Shown here: positions 8,304 to 17,714 of the stretch, in pieces
Position numbering within the stretch: position 1 is the stretch's first letter
Layout of the letters: each line of letters starts with the position of its first letter
NCBI RefSeq assembly: GCF_000468095.1
Contig: NZ_ASZC01000003.1
Coordinates: 186,001 to 250,000 of the forward strand
Length of the DNA stretch: 64,000 nt
DNA from: Pantoea sp. AS-PWVM4
GTDB lineage: Bacteria > Pseudomonadota > Gammaproteobacteria > Enterobacterales > Enterobacteriaceae
Direction: 5' to 3'
Translations under genes and position numbers: made by a program
The notes under the pieces: model-generated
Seen by the model: the letters and a program-made list of their open reading frames with translations, nothing else
Database searches by the model: none
Told to the model about the DNA's origin: nothing

Positions 8304-9104
8304 ATGGCTTTCTCACAGGTTCGTCGCCAACTGGTGATGGGAGTGATGGCGGTGGCGCTGGTCGCCGGTTTCAATGTGAAAACCTTCGCGGCAGAAAATC
8401 TGCTGAATAAAGTGAAAGAACGCGGCACGCTGCTGGTGGGGCTGGAAGGGACCTATCCGCCGTTCAGCTTCCAGGATGAAAACGGCAAGCTGACCGGTTT
8501 CGAAGTGGAATTCGCCCAGCAACTGGCGCAGCATCTTGGCGTGAAAGCCAGCCTGAAACCAACCAAATGGGACGGTATGCTGGCCGCGCTGGATTCAAAA
8601 CGTATCGATGTGGTCATCAACCAGGTCACCATTTCGGATGAGCGTAAAAAGAAATATGACTTCTCCACGCCGTACACCATTTCCGGTGTGCAGGCGCTGA
8701 CGCTGAAGAAAAACGCGGGCAGCATTACTAAGCCGGACGATCTCTCCGGTAAGAAAGTCGGTGTGGGTCTTGGCTCCAACTATGAACAGTGGCTGCGTGA
8801 TAACGTGAAGGGCGTGGATATCCGCACCTATGATGATGACCCAACCAAATATCAGGACCTGCGTTCAGGCCGCCTTGATGCCATCCTGGTGGACCGTCTG
8901 GCCGCGCTGGATCTGGTGAAGAAAACTGGCGATACCATGGCAGTGGCAGGCCCGGCCTTCTCGCGTCTGGAATCTGGTGTGGCACTGCGTAAAGGTAATG
9001 ATGATCTGCTGAAAGCGATTGATGCGGCGATTGCTGATATGCAGAAAGATGGCTCCCTGAGCAAACTTTCCGAGAAATGGTTCGGCGCGGACGTTACTAA
9101 ATAA
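8304..9104 (+). CDS. tcyJ: Cystine-binding periplasmic protein TcyJ (FliY)
   Basis: Substrate-binding protein of 266 residues, the E. coli length. A signal peptide of about 29 residues (VRRQLVMGVMAVALVAG, then TFAAEN) is followed by a type II periplasmic solute-binding domain with LVGLEGTYPPFSFQDENG. It captures cystine (and diaminopimelate in E. coli) and delivers it to TcyL-TcyN. The stop overlaps the tcyL start by one base. Despite the historical name fliY it is not a flagellar component. Confidence 0.96.
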   Translation: MAFSQVRRQLVMGVMAVALVAGFNVKTFAAENLLNKVKERGTLLVGLEGTYPPFSFQDENGKLTGFEVEFAQQLAQHLGVKASLKPTKWDGMLAALDSKRIDVVINQVTISDERKKKYDFSTPYTISGVQALTLKKNAGSITKPDDLSGKKVGVGLGSNYEQWLRDNVKGVDIRTYDDDPTKYQDLRSGRLDAILVDRLAALDLVKKTGDTMAVAGPAFSRLESGVALRKGNDDLLKAIDAAIADMQKDGSLSKLSEKWFGADVTK

Positions 9105-9772
9105 TGCAGGAAAGCCTACAACTGGTGCTGGATTCAGCACCATTTTTACTCAAAGGCGCGGTGTTCACACTGCAACTGAGTATCGGCGGCATGTTCTTCG
9201 GGCTGATACTTGGCTTTGTGCTGGCATTGATGCGCCTGTCGCACTTCTGGCCGATTAACTGGCTGGCGCGATGTTATGTGTCGATCTTTCGTGGCACGCC
9301 GCTTATCGCCCAGCTGTTTATGATCTACTACGGCCTGCCGCAGTTTGGTATCGAGCTGGATCCCATTCCCTCCGCCATGATTGGTCTGTCGTTAAACACC
9401 GCCGCTTACGCCTCGGAATCGCTACGTGGCGCAATTGCTGCAATTGAGCGGGGTCAGTGGGAAGCAGCGGCCAGTATCGGTATGACGCCGTGGCAAACGC
9501 TGCGTCGTGTGATCCTGCCGCAAGCGGCACGTACCGCGCTACCACCATTGGGTAACAGCTTTATCAGCCTGGTGAAAGATACCTCGCTGGCGGCCACGAT
9601 TCAGGTGCCGGAGTTGTTCCGTCAGGCGCAGTTGATCACCTCGCGTACCCTGGAGGTGTTTACCATGTACCTGGCGGCGTCGGTGATTTATTGGGTGATG
9701 GCGACGGTACTCTCCGCCTTGCAGAATCGACTGGAAGCGCATGTTAATCGTCAGGATCGGGAGGCGAAATGA
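9104..9772 (+). CDS. tcyL: Cystine ABC transporter permease TcyL (YecS)
   Basis: Inner-membrane permease of 222 residues of the HisMQ family with about five transmembrane helices. The EAA loop, which contacts the ATPase, reads EAAASIGMTPWQTLRRVILP. It overlaps tcyJ by one base and tcyN by four, so the three are translated together. Confidence 0.96.
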   Translation: MQESLQLVLDSAPFLLKGAVFTLQLSIGGMFFGLILGFVLALMRLSHFWPINWLARCYVSIFRGTPLIAQLFMIYYGLPQFGIELDPIPSAMIGLSLNTAAYASESLRGAIAAIERGQWEAAASIGMTPWQTLRRVILPQAARTALPPLGNSFISLVKDTSLAATIQVPELFRQAQLITSRTLEVFTMYLAASVIYWVMATVLSALQNRLEAHVNRQDREAK

Positions 9773-10521
9773 GTGCCATTGAAGTACGTCAGCTGGTGAA
9801 ACAGTTTCACGGCCAGACGGTGCTGCACGGTATCGATCTGGACGTGGCTTCTGGCGAAGTGGTTGCGATTATCGGGCCGAGCGGTTCGGGTAAAACTACC
9901 TTATTGCGCAGCATCAACCTGCTGGAAGTACCGGATAGTGGCACCATCCGGGTGGGCGAGATTGCCGTCGATGCTGCTCTCGGCATCAACAAACAGAAGG
10001 AACTGGTGCGCCGTCTGCGTCAGCAGGTGGGATTCGTATTCCAGAATTTTAATCTGTTCCCCCATCGTTCGGTACTGGAAAACATTATCGAAGGGCCGGT
10101 GATCGTCAAAGGTGAACCGAAAGCGGAGGCCATTGCGCGTGCACGTTCATTGCTGGAGAAAGTGGGGCTGCACGGTAAGGAAGAGAGCTTCCCGCGACGC
10201 TTGTCCGGTGGACAACAGCAGCGTGTGGCGATAGCGCGCGCACTGGCAATGCGCCCACAGGTGATTCTGTTCGACGAACCCACCTCAGCGCTTGATCCTG
10301 AGCTGGTGGGGGAGGTACTGAATACCATCCGTGCGCTGGCAGAAGAGAAGCGTACGATGGTGATTGTCACCCATGAGATGAGCTTTGCCCGCGACGTTGC
10401 TGACCGTGCCATCTTTATGGATCAGGGCCGTATCGTTGAGCAGGGGGTGGCGAAGGCGCTGTTCAGCAATCCGCAACATGCCCGTACCCGACAGTTCCTC
10501 GATAAATTCCTTAATCAATAA
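9769..10521 (+). CDS. tcyN: Cystine ABC transporter ATPase TcyN (YecC)
   Basis: ATPase of 250 residues of the polar amino-acid uptake family. Walker A is GPSGSGKTT, the signature is LSGGQQQRVAIARAL, Walker B is VILFDEPTSALD and the H-loop His is in VTHEM. It drives cystine import through TcyL and is the last gene of the operon, followed by a terminator. Confidence 0.97.
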   Translation: MSAIEVRQLVKQFHGQTVLHGIDLDVASGEVVAIIGPSGSGKTTLLRSINLLEVPDSGTIRVGEIAVDAALGINKQKELVRRLRQQVGFVFQNFNLFPHRSVLENIIEGPVIVKGEPKAEAIARARSLLEKVGLHGKEESFPRRLSGGQQQRVAIARALAMRPQVILFDEPTSALDPELVGEVLNTIRALAEEKRTMVIVTHEMSFARDVADRAIFMDQGRIVEQGVAKALFSNPQHARTRQFLDKFLNQ

Positions 10522-10528
10522 TCTTAAG

Positions 10529-10553
10529 CGCCGTGGATGATTCACGGCGTTTT
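10529..10553 (+). terminator. Rho-independent terminator after tcyN
   Basis: A seven-base-pair stem (CGCCGTG / CACGGCG) with a seven-base loop is followed by TTTT, eight bases after the tcyN stop. Confidence 0.8.
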
Positions 10554-10746
10554 CCTCATTGTCCCACATCAGTTTCTTCCGAAAAAAATCAGTCTTATTT
10601 TTTCATTATTCTGATTTTTAAGTATTTATTTTACCTTCATTTACTCTGCTGGGTTCTTGCGGTCTTTTTAAGAGTGGTACTGATTGTGATGAATTAATAA
10701 ATAAAAATAATTATTTACAAATTCATGACACAATCAGGACTTAACA

Positions 10747-11838
10747 ATGACGTCTGCCAGGCAAGAGGTTCTCTGGATCAATACGCTAAAAGGCGGCTGT
10801 ATTTTACTGGTGGTTCTGCACCACGCCATCATCACCACCTTTGCCCCATCGTTGCAGTATCTGACCGCCGGGATCATCCCTGCTGAAGGCTGGGTGACCT
10901 TTAATAAATACCTCTCCCCGTTACGTATGCCCGCTTTCTTCTTCGTCTCTGGCCTGCTGGCGGCGAGCGCCATCAGTAAAAAAAGCTGGCAGGAAGTGTT
11001 TACGAAGAAATTCAGCAACATACTGTATCTTTATTTGCTGTGGGGCGTGATTCAGTGGCTGTGCATCCACTACATTTCAACGCATATGATGGGTGACCGC
11101 TTATCGACGGCGAAAAACGCCGCCTACGCGGATTCTCCACTTCAGTTCATCAAGTTGCTGCTGCTGTCGATGACCAGCCTTTGGTATCTTTATGCGTTGG
11201 CAGGCTTTTTCCTGTTCACCAAGCTGTTTCACCGCCAGAAGGTGGCGCTGGTGCTGCTGGCAATTGTGGCTAACTATGCTGCACAGCTCAGTCTGATCCC
11301 CGGTTGGGGCCCCGCCAGCGTGGCTCAGAACTATCTTTACTTTCTGCTTGGCGTTTTCTTTAGCGAGAGATTGATCGCCATCAGCCACCTTGAGCGGCAA
11401 CACTGGCTGCTCCTGGCCGGTATCGCGTTAATCGGTGTGGCGCATCATGTCGGCGGTAGTTACAAGAATCCCTTCTATAGCCTGCTGACCATCGTGTTTG
11501 GCATTGTGCTGTGCCGCTTCCTCAATCAACGTTGCAATATGGCGTGGCTTAACTGGATTGGCCGGAACACGCTACAGATTTATGTGCTGCACCGCATCTT
11601 TATTGAACTGCTGGGATTAAGTGCGCTAACGCTCGCTTTGCACTATGGCTGGTTTGGTAACACCACCTTTAGCTGGGCATGGGCATTACTGATGCCGTTG
11701 GCAGGGGTAGCCGTCTGTACTTCGCTGTCATTAGTGGTCTGGACGCTATTAAATCATGGTCCGGGGCGGATGCTGTTTCTCTACCCACGTTTACTGCGTA
11801 AGCAAGCCACGGAAGCAAAATCATCGCCGGTATCCTGA
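10747..11838 (+). CDS. Acyltransferase 3 family membrane protein, first of a tandem pair
   Basis: A polytopic membrane protein of 363 residues with about ten hydrophobic helices. The N-terminal block WINTLKGGCILLVVLHH has the His that is catalytic in acyltransferase 3 proteins (OafA, OpgC, NolX types), and RMPAFFFVSGLLAAS and WIGRNTLQIYVLHRIF are further family signatures. Such proteins O-acylate extracytoplasmic sugars or peptides; the acceptor here is unknown. It is paralogous along its length to the next gene. About 225 AT-rich bases precede it, and it has its own likely promoter there, though I cannot fix it. Confidence 0.85.
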   Translation: MTSARQEVLWINTLKGGCILLVVLHHAIITTFAPSLQYLTAGIIPAEGWVTFNKYLSPLRMPAFFFVSGLLAASAISKKSWQEVFTKKFSNILYLYLLWGVIQWLCIHYISTHMMGDRLSTAKNAAYADSPLQFIKLLLLSMTSLWYLYALAGFFLFTKLFHRQKVALVLLAIVANYAAQLSLIPGWGPASVAQNYLYFLLGVFFSERLIAISHLERQHWLLLAGIALIGVAHHVGGSYKNPFYSLLTIVFGIVLCRFLNQRCNMAWLNWIGRNTLQIYVLHRIFIELLGLSALTLALHYGWFGNTTFSWAWALLMPLAGVAVCTSLSLVVWTLLNHGPGRMLFLYPRLLRKQATEAKSSPVS

Positions 11839-12253
11839 TGAAATACAGGCCAGTGAAAACTGGCCATTTCGCCATTTACAAGCAGCACAGGCAGAATTTT
11901 TTTTCTTAACTCTCTGCTACATGCTGTTTATTTTTACTTTTATTTGATTATCGTGTGGATTGAAAGCAGGTGAGTAAATCTTAATTATTGACCGCGTTTA
12001 TTTGCGATTGATGTGTATCAATATTCACTTTAACGTTTAAATAAATGGAGAAAATTATTAGCCTGCTTAGTTATGCTGGCCGGTGTTATGACGTAACGCA
12101 TTGTTATATAGGGCCAGTAAAAATTTTTTAAGACTTTCGCTACAGTCAGATTGCCCCGCCTGTTTGATAATCCCTCTCACTATTAAAAATGTCATACCTC
12201 ATTTCTCGGCGTCAAATTTCGCGTTCAAGACTGACACAGCGGGAGTTAATCAT
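11839..12253. other. AT-rich spacer between the two acyltransferase genes
   Basis: 415 bases, clearly more AT-rich than the flanking genes. An open frame extends upstream of the second acyltransferase from 12101, but its translation there has no family similarity, so I treat this as non-coding. No terminator with a good stem was found; the spacer presumably holds the promoter of the second gene. Confidence 0.5.
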
Positions 12254-13336
12254 ATGAATAACACCAGGACCGATGAGATATTATGGGTGAACACCCTTAA
12301 AGGCACCTGCATTTTGTTAGTGGTGCTCTACCATACGGTTTTACCCGGATTCGAAAATACCGTGCATTATCTGTCGGCAGGCTGGCTGCCAGCGGAAATT
12401 TGGGTGAAGTTTAATACCATTCTGTCGCCACTGCGTATGCCTGCCTTCTTCTTTGTGTCGGGACTGCTGGCGGCGAATGGCATCATGAATCGCCCGTGGA
12501 AGCAGGTTTTCACCAGCCGCATTACCAATCTGTTCTATCTCTATATTTTATGGGGATTTATTCAGTGGTGGTCCATCGATGGCATTTCATCGGAAATCAC
12601 CGGGCAACGTATTTCTGACAATACCAATGCGGCCTATGCCGGATCGCTGTTGGAGTTTCTGAAGCTCACCTTTATGGCGATGAGCACGTCATGGTATCTC
12701 TACGGTCTGGGCATTTATTTCCTGTTAGCCAAGATCTTTCGTGAGCAGAGAATGGCGTTGCTGGCGGTGGCGGTGGTGTTGAATTATCTGGCGGTAGTGA
12801 AAATTATCCCGTACTGGGGACCGCAGAGTCTGGCGCAATATCTTCTGTTTTTCCTGCTGGGGGCGTTCTGGAGTCCACTGATGCTGCGGCTCAGTAGCTG
12901 GAAGCGGGAAAATATGGTCCCCTGGGCACTGCTGGCCGCCTTTGCGGGGGTAAACATTATCTTTGGTGTCGGCAGGAACCTGTTTCTGTGCATCATCGCG
13001 GTGTTGTTAAGCGTGGCGATTTGTCGCTGGCTGAATGCGCATTTCCGCATGACCTATCTGAACTGGATTGGCCGCAATACCCTGCAAATTTATGTTATTC
13101 ATCGCATATTTATTGAATATTTTGGCATGTCAGCCATTTTATTTGCGCAGCGCCATCATCTGTACGAGCAGGCGTGGTTCTCGATACTTTGGGCGTGCTT
13201 GTATCCCATTGCCATCGTAGCCATCTGTTCGTTGTGTTCGGTGTTGGTGTGGTCACTGACTAATCGAGGGTTGGGGCAGTCGCTGTTTGTGTTCCCGACA
13301 TTAATTGGTATGAAGCGAAGAAAGACAGCCGCATAA
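12254..13336 (+). CDS. Acyltransferase 3 family membrane protein, second of a tandem pair
   Basis: A 360-residue paralogue of the preceding gene with the same order of signatures: WVNTLKGTCILLVVLYH with the putative catalytic His, RMPAFFFVSGLLAANG, and WIGRNTLQIYVIHRIF near the C terminus. The ATG at 12254 is chosen because it starts in register with the first paralogue (MNNTRTDEILWVNTLK against MTSARQEVLWINTLK). The pair looks like an old duplication, since the proteins differ at many positions but keep their motifs. The acceptor substrate is unknown; periplasmic glucan, lipopolysaccharide or exopolysaccharide are possible. Confidence 0.85.
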   Translation: MNNTRTDEILWVNTLKGTCILLVVLYHTVLPGFENTVHYLSAGWLPAEIWVKFNTILSPLRMPAFFFVSGLLAANGIMNRPWKQVFTSRITNLFYLYILWGFIQWWSIDGISSEITGQRISDNTNAAYAGSLLEFLKLTFMAMSTSWYLYGLGIYFLLAKIFREQRMALLAVAVVLNYLAVVKIIPYWGPQSLAQYLLFFLLGAFWSPLMLRLSSWKRENMVPWALLAAFAGVNIIFGVGRNLFLCIIAVLLSVAICRWLNAHFRMTYLNWIGRNTLQIYVIHRIFIEYFGMSAILFAQRHHLYEQAWFSILWACLYPIAIVAICSLCSVLVWSLTNRGLGQSLFVFPTLIGMKRRKTAA

Positions 13337-13353
13337 CGAAAAGCAAGCACATT

Positions 13354-13413
13354 CCGTAGTGGCGCGATTTATCGCGTATCTGTTAAAACAGCGCGATAAA
13401 TCGCGCCGCTACG
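13354..13413. repeat. REP palindrome pair, copy 1
   Basis: Two inverted halves, CCGTAGTGGCGCGATTTATC... and the complementary ...GATAAATCGCGCCGCTACGG, separated by about 16 bases. The same sequence family occurs at 36971-37040 and 61034-61105. It lies between the convergent ends of the acyltransferase gene and putA, the usual location of such elements. Confidence 0.85.
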
Positions 13414-13468
13414 GGTTTGTCTCTACATGCTTGCCAGCATAACGGGCAAGCATGTTCTATTTATGATG

Positions 13469-16400
13469 TTAACCGATGGTCATCAGACTGGCGTTGCCAC
13501 CGGCGGCTGCGGTGTTGACGCTGAGAGAACGCTCAATCAGCAACCGTTCCAGCAGCAAATTTGTTTCCCCACGGGCGAAGCCCTGCACGGAAACAATAGC
13601 ACCTTCACGCGCTGCGACCTGCTCGCACAGGCTGCGTAACTGATCGGCATCACCGTGGTAGATCACCGCATCAAACTCTGCGGCCAGCAGATCTTTTGCC
13701 AGCGTAATACGCTGCTGTACCGCCGCTGGTAAGGCAGCACGCAATGAACGATGTAGCTCGTCATCCGGCCATAGCACCTGACTACCGACACTGGTGACAG
13801 CCGCCAGTTGCGTCAGTGCATCCTGTTGGTTGTCGGCAATACACAGCACCTGCTCACGCGGCAGCAAAGTAAAGGTATTGCGCTCACCGGTAGGACCCGG
13901 CAACAGACGGACGGTACCGGCCTGTGCCAACTGGTCATAACGTTGCGTCAGGGCCAGCAGCTCGGGTTTGTCCTGCGCCCATTGTTGCAACGCCTGGTGT
14001 GCGCTCAGCAGGGTGGTACGCAAGGTGCTATCCACCGGACGTTCAGCATCCTGACGATCAAACGTTGTGAGCAGCGCGCCATCCGGACGGTTCGCCAGCA
14101 GGCGATACAGATACAACGGGCCACCCGCTTTCGGTCCGGTGCCCGATAAACCTTCACCACCGAACGGTTGTACGCCAACCACCGCACCCACCATATTACG
14201 GTTAACATAGAGGTTGCCGACTTTGGCCCCTGCCGTCACCTGGGCGATGGTTTCGTCAATGCGCGTATGCACCCCCAGCGTTAAACCGTAACCGGAAGCA
14301 TTGATCTGGTCGATCAGCTGCGGCAGATTATTGCGCGCAAAACGGACAACGTGCAGCACCGGACCAAAGACTTCTTTATCCAGATCGCTGACCTGCTCCA
14401 GTTCAATCAACGTCGGTTTCACAAAGGTGCCGGTCGCCCACTCTTTCGTGTCCTGTGGATTTTCCTGTGCAGCCTGGTAGATGGTGAAACCTTTATTGCG
14501 CATAGCCTGAATATGGCGCTCGATATTGGCTTTGGCTTCGGCATCAATCACCGGGCCGATGTCGGTCGAGAGGCGTTCTGGGTTGCCCATGCGACATTCC
14601 GCCATCGCACCGCGCAACATTTTCAGCGTGTGTTCGGCGACATCTTCCTGCACGCACAGCAGACGCAGTGCCGAGCAGCGTTGACCAGCGCTGTCGAAAG
14701 CGGAGGCGACAATATCCACCACCACTTGCTCAGTCAGTGCTGATGAATCGACGATCATCGCGTTCATGCCGCCGGTTTCCGCAATCAATGGAGTAGGGCG
14801 GCCCTGTGGATCAAGACGTCCAGCAAGATTGCGTTGTAGCAGCGTCGCGACCGCAGTGGAACCGGTAAACATCACGCCGCGCACACGGTCATCACCGGTC
14901 AACTGTGCGCCGACAGTCTCACCGAGTCCTGGCAGCAGCTGCAACACGCCAGACGGCACACCGGCATCCAGCATAATTTGTACCGCCTGGGCGGCAATCA
15001 GCGGCGTTTGCTCGGCAGGTTTCGCCAGCACGCTGTTGCCTGCGGCGAGCGCGGCGGCAATCTGCCCGCTGAAAATCGCCAGCGGGAAGTTCCACGGACT
15101 GATACACACCACCGGGCCGAGTGGACGGTGGGTTTCGTTGTCGAAATCGTCACGCACCATACCGGCGTAGTAATAGAGGAAATCAACCGCTTCGCGGACT
15201 TCGGCGATGGCGTTGTTATAGGTTTTACCCGCCTCACGCACCAGCAGGCCAATCAGTTGCTGCATCTGGCTTTCCATCATCTCAGCAGCGCGCTCCAGAA
15301 TGGCGGCACGCTCCTGGGGTGGGGTGGCGAACCAGATCGGGCCGGCATTCACTGCCGCATCCAGTGCTTGTGAGACTTCTTGCGGGGTGGCTTCGCGTAC
15401 GTGCCCCACCACATCGGCTGGCGCAGATGGGTTGAGTACCGGGTTGCTGCTGCCGACAGCCAGCTCACCTTCAATCAGCGGCTGGGCCTGCCACGGCTGG
15501 CTGGCGCTGTTGAGCAAAGCACTGGAAAGCGAGGCCAGACGGTGTTCGTTGGCCAGGTCCAGACCGGCAGAGTTAACACGTTTCTCTCCGTACAGCTCAC
15601 GCGGTAACGGAATTTTGGCGTGAGGCAGCCCCATTGCGCCTTCGCTGGCGCCCATTTTCTCCACTGCCGTCACCGGGTCAGCGACCAGCTCATCAATCGG
15701 CAATGAGGTATCGGCGATGCGGTTAACAAATGAGGTGTTGGCACCGTTTTCCAGCAGGCGACGTACCAGATAGGCCAACAGGGTTTCGTGCGTACCTACC
15801 GGCGCATAAATACGGCACGGACGATTGAGTTTGCCATCGGCGACTTTACCCACCACCTGTTCGTACAGCGGCTCACCCATGCCATGCAGGCACTGGAATT
15901 CGTACTGGCCCGGATAATAGTTATTCCCTGCCAGCTGATAAATGGCCGCGAGGGTGTGAGCGTTGTGGGTGGCAAACTGCGGATAGATCAGATTTGGCAC
16001 CGCCAGCAGCTTGCGTGCGCAGGCCAGATAGGAGATATCGGTGTACACCTTGCGGGTATAGACCGGGTAGCCTTCCAGGCCGTCCATCTGGGCGCGTTTG
16101 ATTTCGCTGTCCCAATAGGCGCCTTTCACCAGACGAATCATCAGTCGGCGACGGCTACGCTGTGCCAGATCGACCAGGTAATCAATGACGAACGGACAAC
16201 GCTTCTGGTAAGCCTGGATAACAAAGCCAATGCCGTTCCAACCTTCCAGCTCTGGCTCGAAGCAGAGTTTTTCCAGCAGATCGAGCGACAGTTCGAGACG
16301 GTCAGCTTCTTCTGCATCGATGTTAATACCGATGTCATAAGAGCGAGCCAGCAGCGTCAGGGATTTCAGCGTTGGATAGAGTTCTTCCATGACGCGTTCA

Positions 16401-17413
16401 TATTGCGCACGGCTGTAGCGCGGATGCAGTGCCGACAGTTTGATCGAGATCCCCGGACCTTCATAAATACCACGGCCATTGGACGCTTTGCCGATGGCAT
16501 GGATCGCCTGCTGATAAGACACCAGATAGGCTTTGGCATCGCTGGCCGTCAGCGCTGCTTCGCCCAGCATGTCATACGAATAACGGAAACCTTTCTCTTC
16601 CAGCTTGCGTGCATTAGCCAGGGCTTCGGCGATAGTTTCGCCGGTGACGAACTGCTCACCCATCAGGCGCATCGCCATATCCACGCCTTTACGAATCAAC
16701 GGCTCGCCGCTTTTACCAATAATCCGGTTGAGTGATCGCGATAAATTCGCTTCGTTATGAGTCGAAACCAGACGGCCAGTGAACAGCAGACCCCAGGTGG
16801 CGGCATTTACGAACATCGACGGGCTACGACCGAGGTGGGATTGCCAGTTACCGTTGCTGATTTTGTCGCGGATCAACGCGTCACGCGTGGGTTTGTCCGG
16901 AATACGCAATAAGGCTTCCGCCAGACACATCAGCGCGACCCCTTCCTGCGAGGAGAGGGAAAACTCCTGCAACAGACTTTGCACCATCCCGGCGCGACCG
17001 GTTGCACCTTTCTGATGCCGTAATTTATCCGCGAGGCTGTACGCCAGTTGATGCGTTTTCTCCGCCAGTGGGGCAGGGAGACGGGCCTGTTCCAGCAGCA
17101 TTGGCACTGCATCGGTTTCCGGGCGACGCCAGGCGGCGGTGATGGCTGCACGCGTCACCGACTGCGGCAGAATGTGTTCGGCAAAATCGAGGAAAGGTTG
17201 CACCGACTCTTCTGACGTTTGTTCTTCCGTCGCGCCCTCGATGAGTTGTACCGGAATTTCCGGTAATGCGTCACCGGATTCCAGCTGTGTCAGGTAATTA
17301 AAAATTGCCTGTTTAATCAGCCAGTGCGGCGTGCGATCAATCTTCTGTGCTGCCAGTTTAATGCGATCGCGGGTAGCTTCATCCAGCTTCACCCCCATCG
17401 TGGTGGTTCCCAT
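13469..17413 (-). CDS. putA: Bifunctional proline dehydrogenase / P5C dehydrogenase and put repressor PutA
   Basis: A trifunctional protein of 1314 residues, typical of enterobacterial PutA. The N-terminal ribbon-helix-helix (MGTTTMGVKLDEATRDRIK) binds put operators. The FAD proline dehydrogenase barrel follows (about 85-570), then the glutamate-semialdehyde dehydrogenase domain with ISPWNFPLAIFSGQ, GETGGMNAMI-like and catalytic-Cys GQRCSALR segments. A C-terminal lid domain (about 1120-1314) ends the chain. It converts proline to glutamate at the membrane and, when proline is scarce, stays in the cytoplasm to repress putA and putP. Divergent from putP across a region with five candidate operators. 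Confidence 0.98.
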   Translation of the reverse strand: MGTTTMGVKLDEATRDRIKLAAQKIDRTPHWLIKQAIFNYLTQLESGDALPEIPVQLIEGATEEQTSEESVQPFLDFAEHILPQSVTRAAITAAWRRPETDAVPMLLEQARLPAPLAEKTHQLAYSLADKLRHQKGATGRAGMVQSLLQEFSLSSQEGVALMCLAEALLRIPDKPTRDALIRDKISNGNWQSHLGRSPSMFVNAATWGLLFTGRLVSTHNEANLSRSLNRIIGKSGEPLIRKGVDMAMRLMGEQFVTGETIAEALANARKLEEKGFRYSYDMLGEAALTASDAKAYLVSYQQAIHAIGKASNGRGIYEGPGISIKLSALHPRYSRAQYERVMEELYPTLKSLTLLARSYDIGINIDAEEADRLELSLDLLEKLCFEPELEGWNGIGFVIQAYQKRCPFVIDYLVDLAQRSRRRLMIRLVKGAYWDSEIKRAQMDGLEGYPVYTRKVYTDISYLACARKLLAVPNLIYPQFATHNAHTLAAIYQLAGNNYYPGQYEFQCLHGMGEPLYEQVVGKVADGKLNRPCRIYAPVGTHETLLAYLVRRLLENGANTSFVNRIADTSLPIDELVADPVTAVEKMGASEGAMGLPHAKIPLPRELYGEKRVNSAGLDLANEHRLASLSSALLNSASQPWQAQPLIEGELAVGSSNPVLNPSAPADVVGHVREATPQEVSQALDAAVNAGPIWFATPPQERAAILERAAEMMESQMQQLIGLLVREAGKTYNNAIAEVREAVDFLYYYAGMVRDDFDNETHRPLGPVVCISPWNFPLAIFSGQIAAALAAGNSVLAKPAEQTPLIAAQAVQIMLDAGVPSGVLQLLPGLGETVGAQLTGDDRVRGVMFTGSTAVATLLQRNLAGRLDPQGRPTPLIAETGGMNAMIVDSSALTEQVVVDIVASAFDSAGQRCSALRLLCVQEDVAEHTLKMLRGAMAECRMGNPERLSTDIGPVIDAEAKANIERHIQAMRNKGFTIYQAAQENPQDTKEWATGTFVKPTLIELEQVSDLDKEVFGPVLHVVRFARNNLPQLIDQINASGYGLTLGVHTRIDETIAQVTAGAKVGNLYVNRNMVGAVVGVQPFGGEGLSGTGPKAGGPLYLYRLLANRPDGALLTTFDRQDAERPVDSTLRTTLLSAHQALQQWAQDKPELLALTQRYDQLAQAGTVRLLPGPTGERNTFTLLPREQVLCIADNQQDALTQLAAVTSVGSQVLWPDDELHRSLRAALPAAVQQRITLAKDLLAAEFDAVIYHGDADQLRSLCEQVAAREGAIVSVQGFARGETNLLLERLLIERSLSVNTAAAGGNASLMTIG

Positions 17414-17714
17414 GCTTGCCTGTTCCTCAAAAGAGTAGAGAGAGTTCTGAAGTGATCTGCACTATTACCCATGTTGCAACTTTGTGCAACCGTGTTAAAT
17501 GTGTGCCATGTCGTTAGTAGGATGTCTGTTGCAAAATTCTCGCCAGGGTTGCAACTCATCTGCTGGAGGTTTATTTCGGTGCAACCCGCTGTTGCCCCGA
17601 TCACAACCTGTGAAACGTCGTTAACTCCGCGTATTCAAAGGCATTGTGCCAGACGCCGCTTTGCGGCAGGATACCGCGCCTTTATGGAGATCCAATAACA
17701 AGTGGAGAGACGAA
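17414..17714. promoter_or_regulatory. put control region with five GTTGCA operators
   Basis: The 301-base divergent region contains the PutA target GTTGCA or its complement at 17473-17480 (overlapping as GTTGCAAC), 17485-17490, 17528-17533, 17548-17555 (again GTTGCAAC) and 17580-17585. E. coli PutA binds GTTGCA sites in its put intergenic region, also reported as five operators. The cluster supports PutA autoregulation of both divergent genes. Confidence 0.8.

Noticed and set aside
12101-12253. Upstream extension of the second acyltransferase frame
   Set aside because: The translation does not resemble the paralogue, and the ATG at 12254 aligns with the first copy.
15788-16735. Plus-strand open frame of 315 codons opposite putA
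   Set aside because: Antisense to the PutA dehydrogenase domain, which is fully conserved in the other strand.
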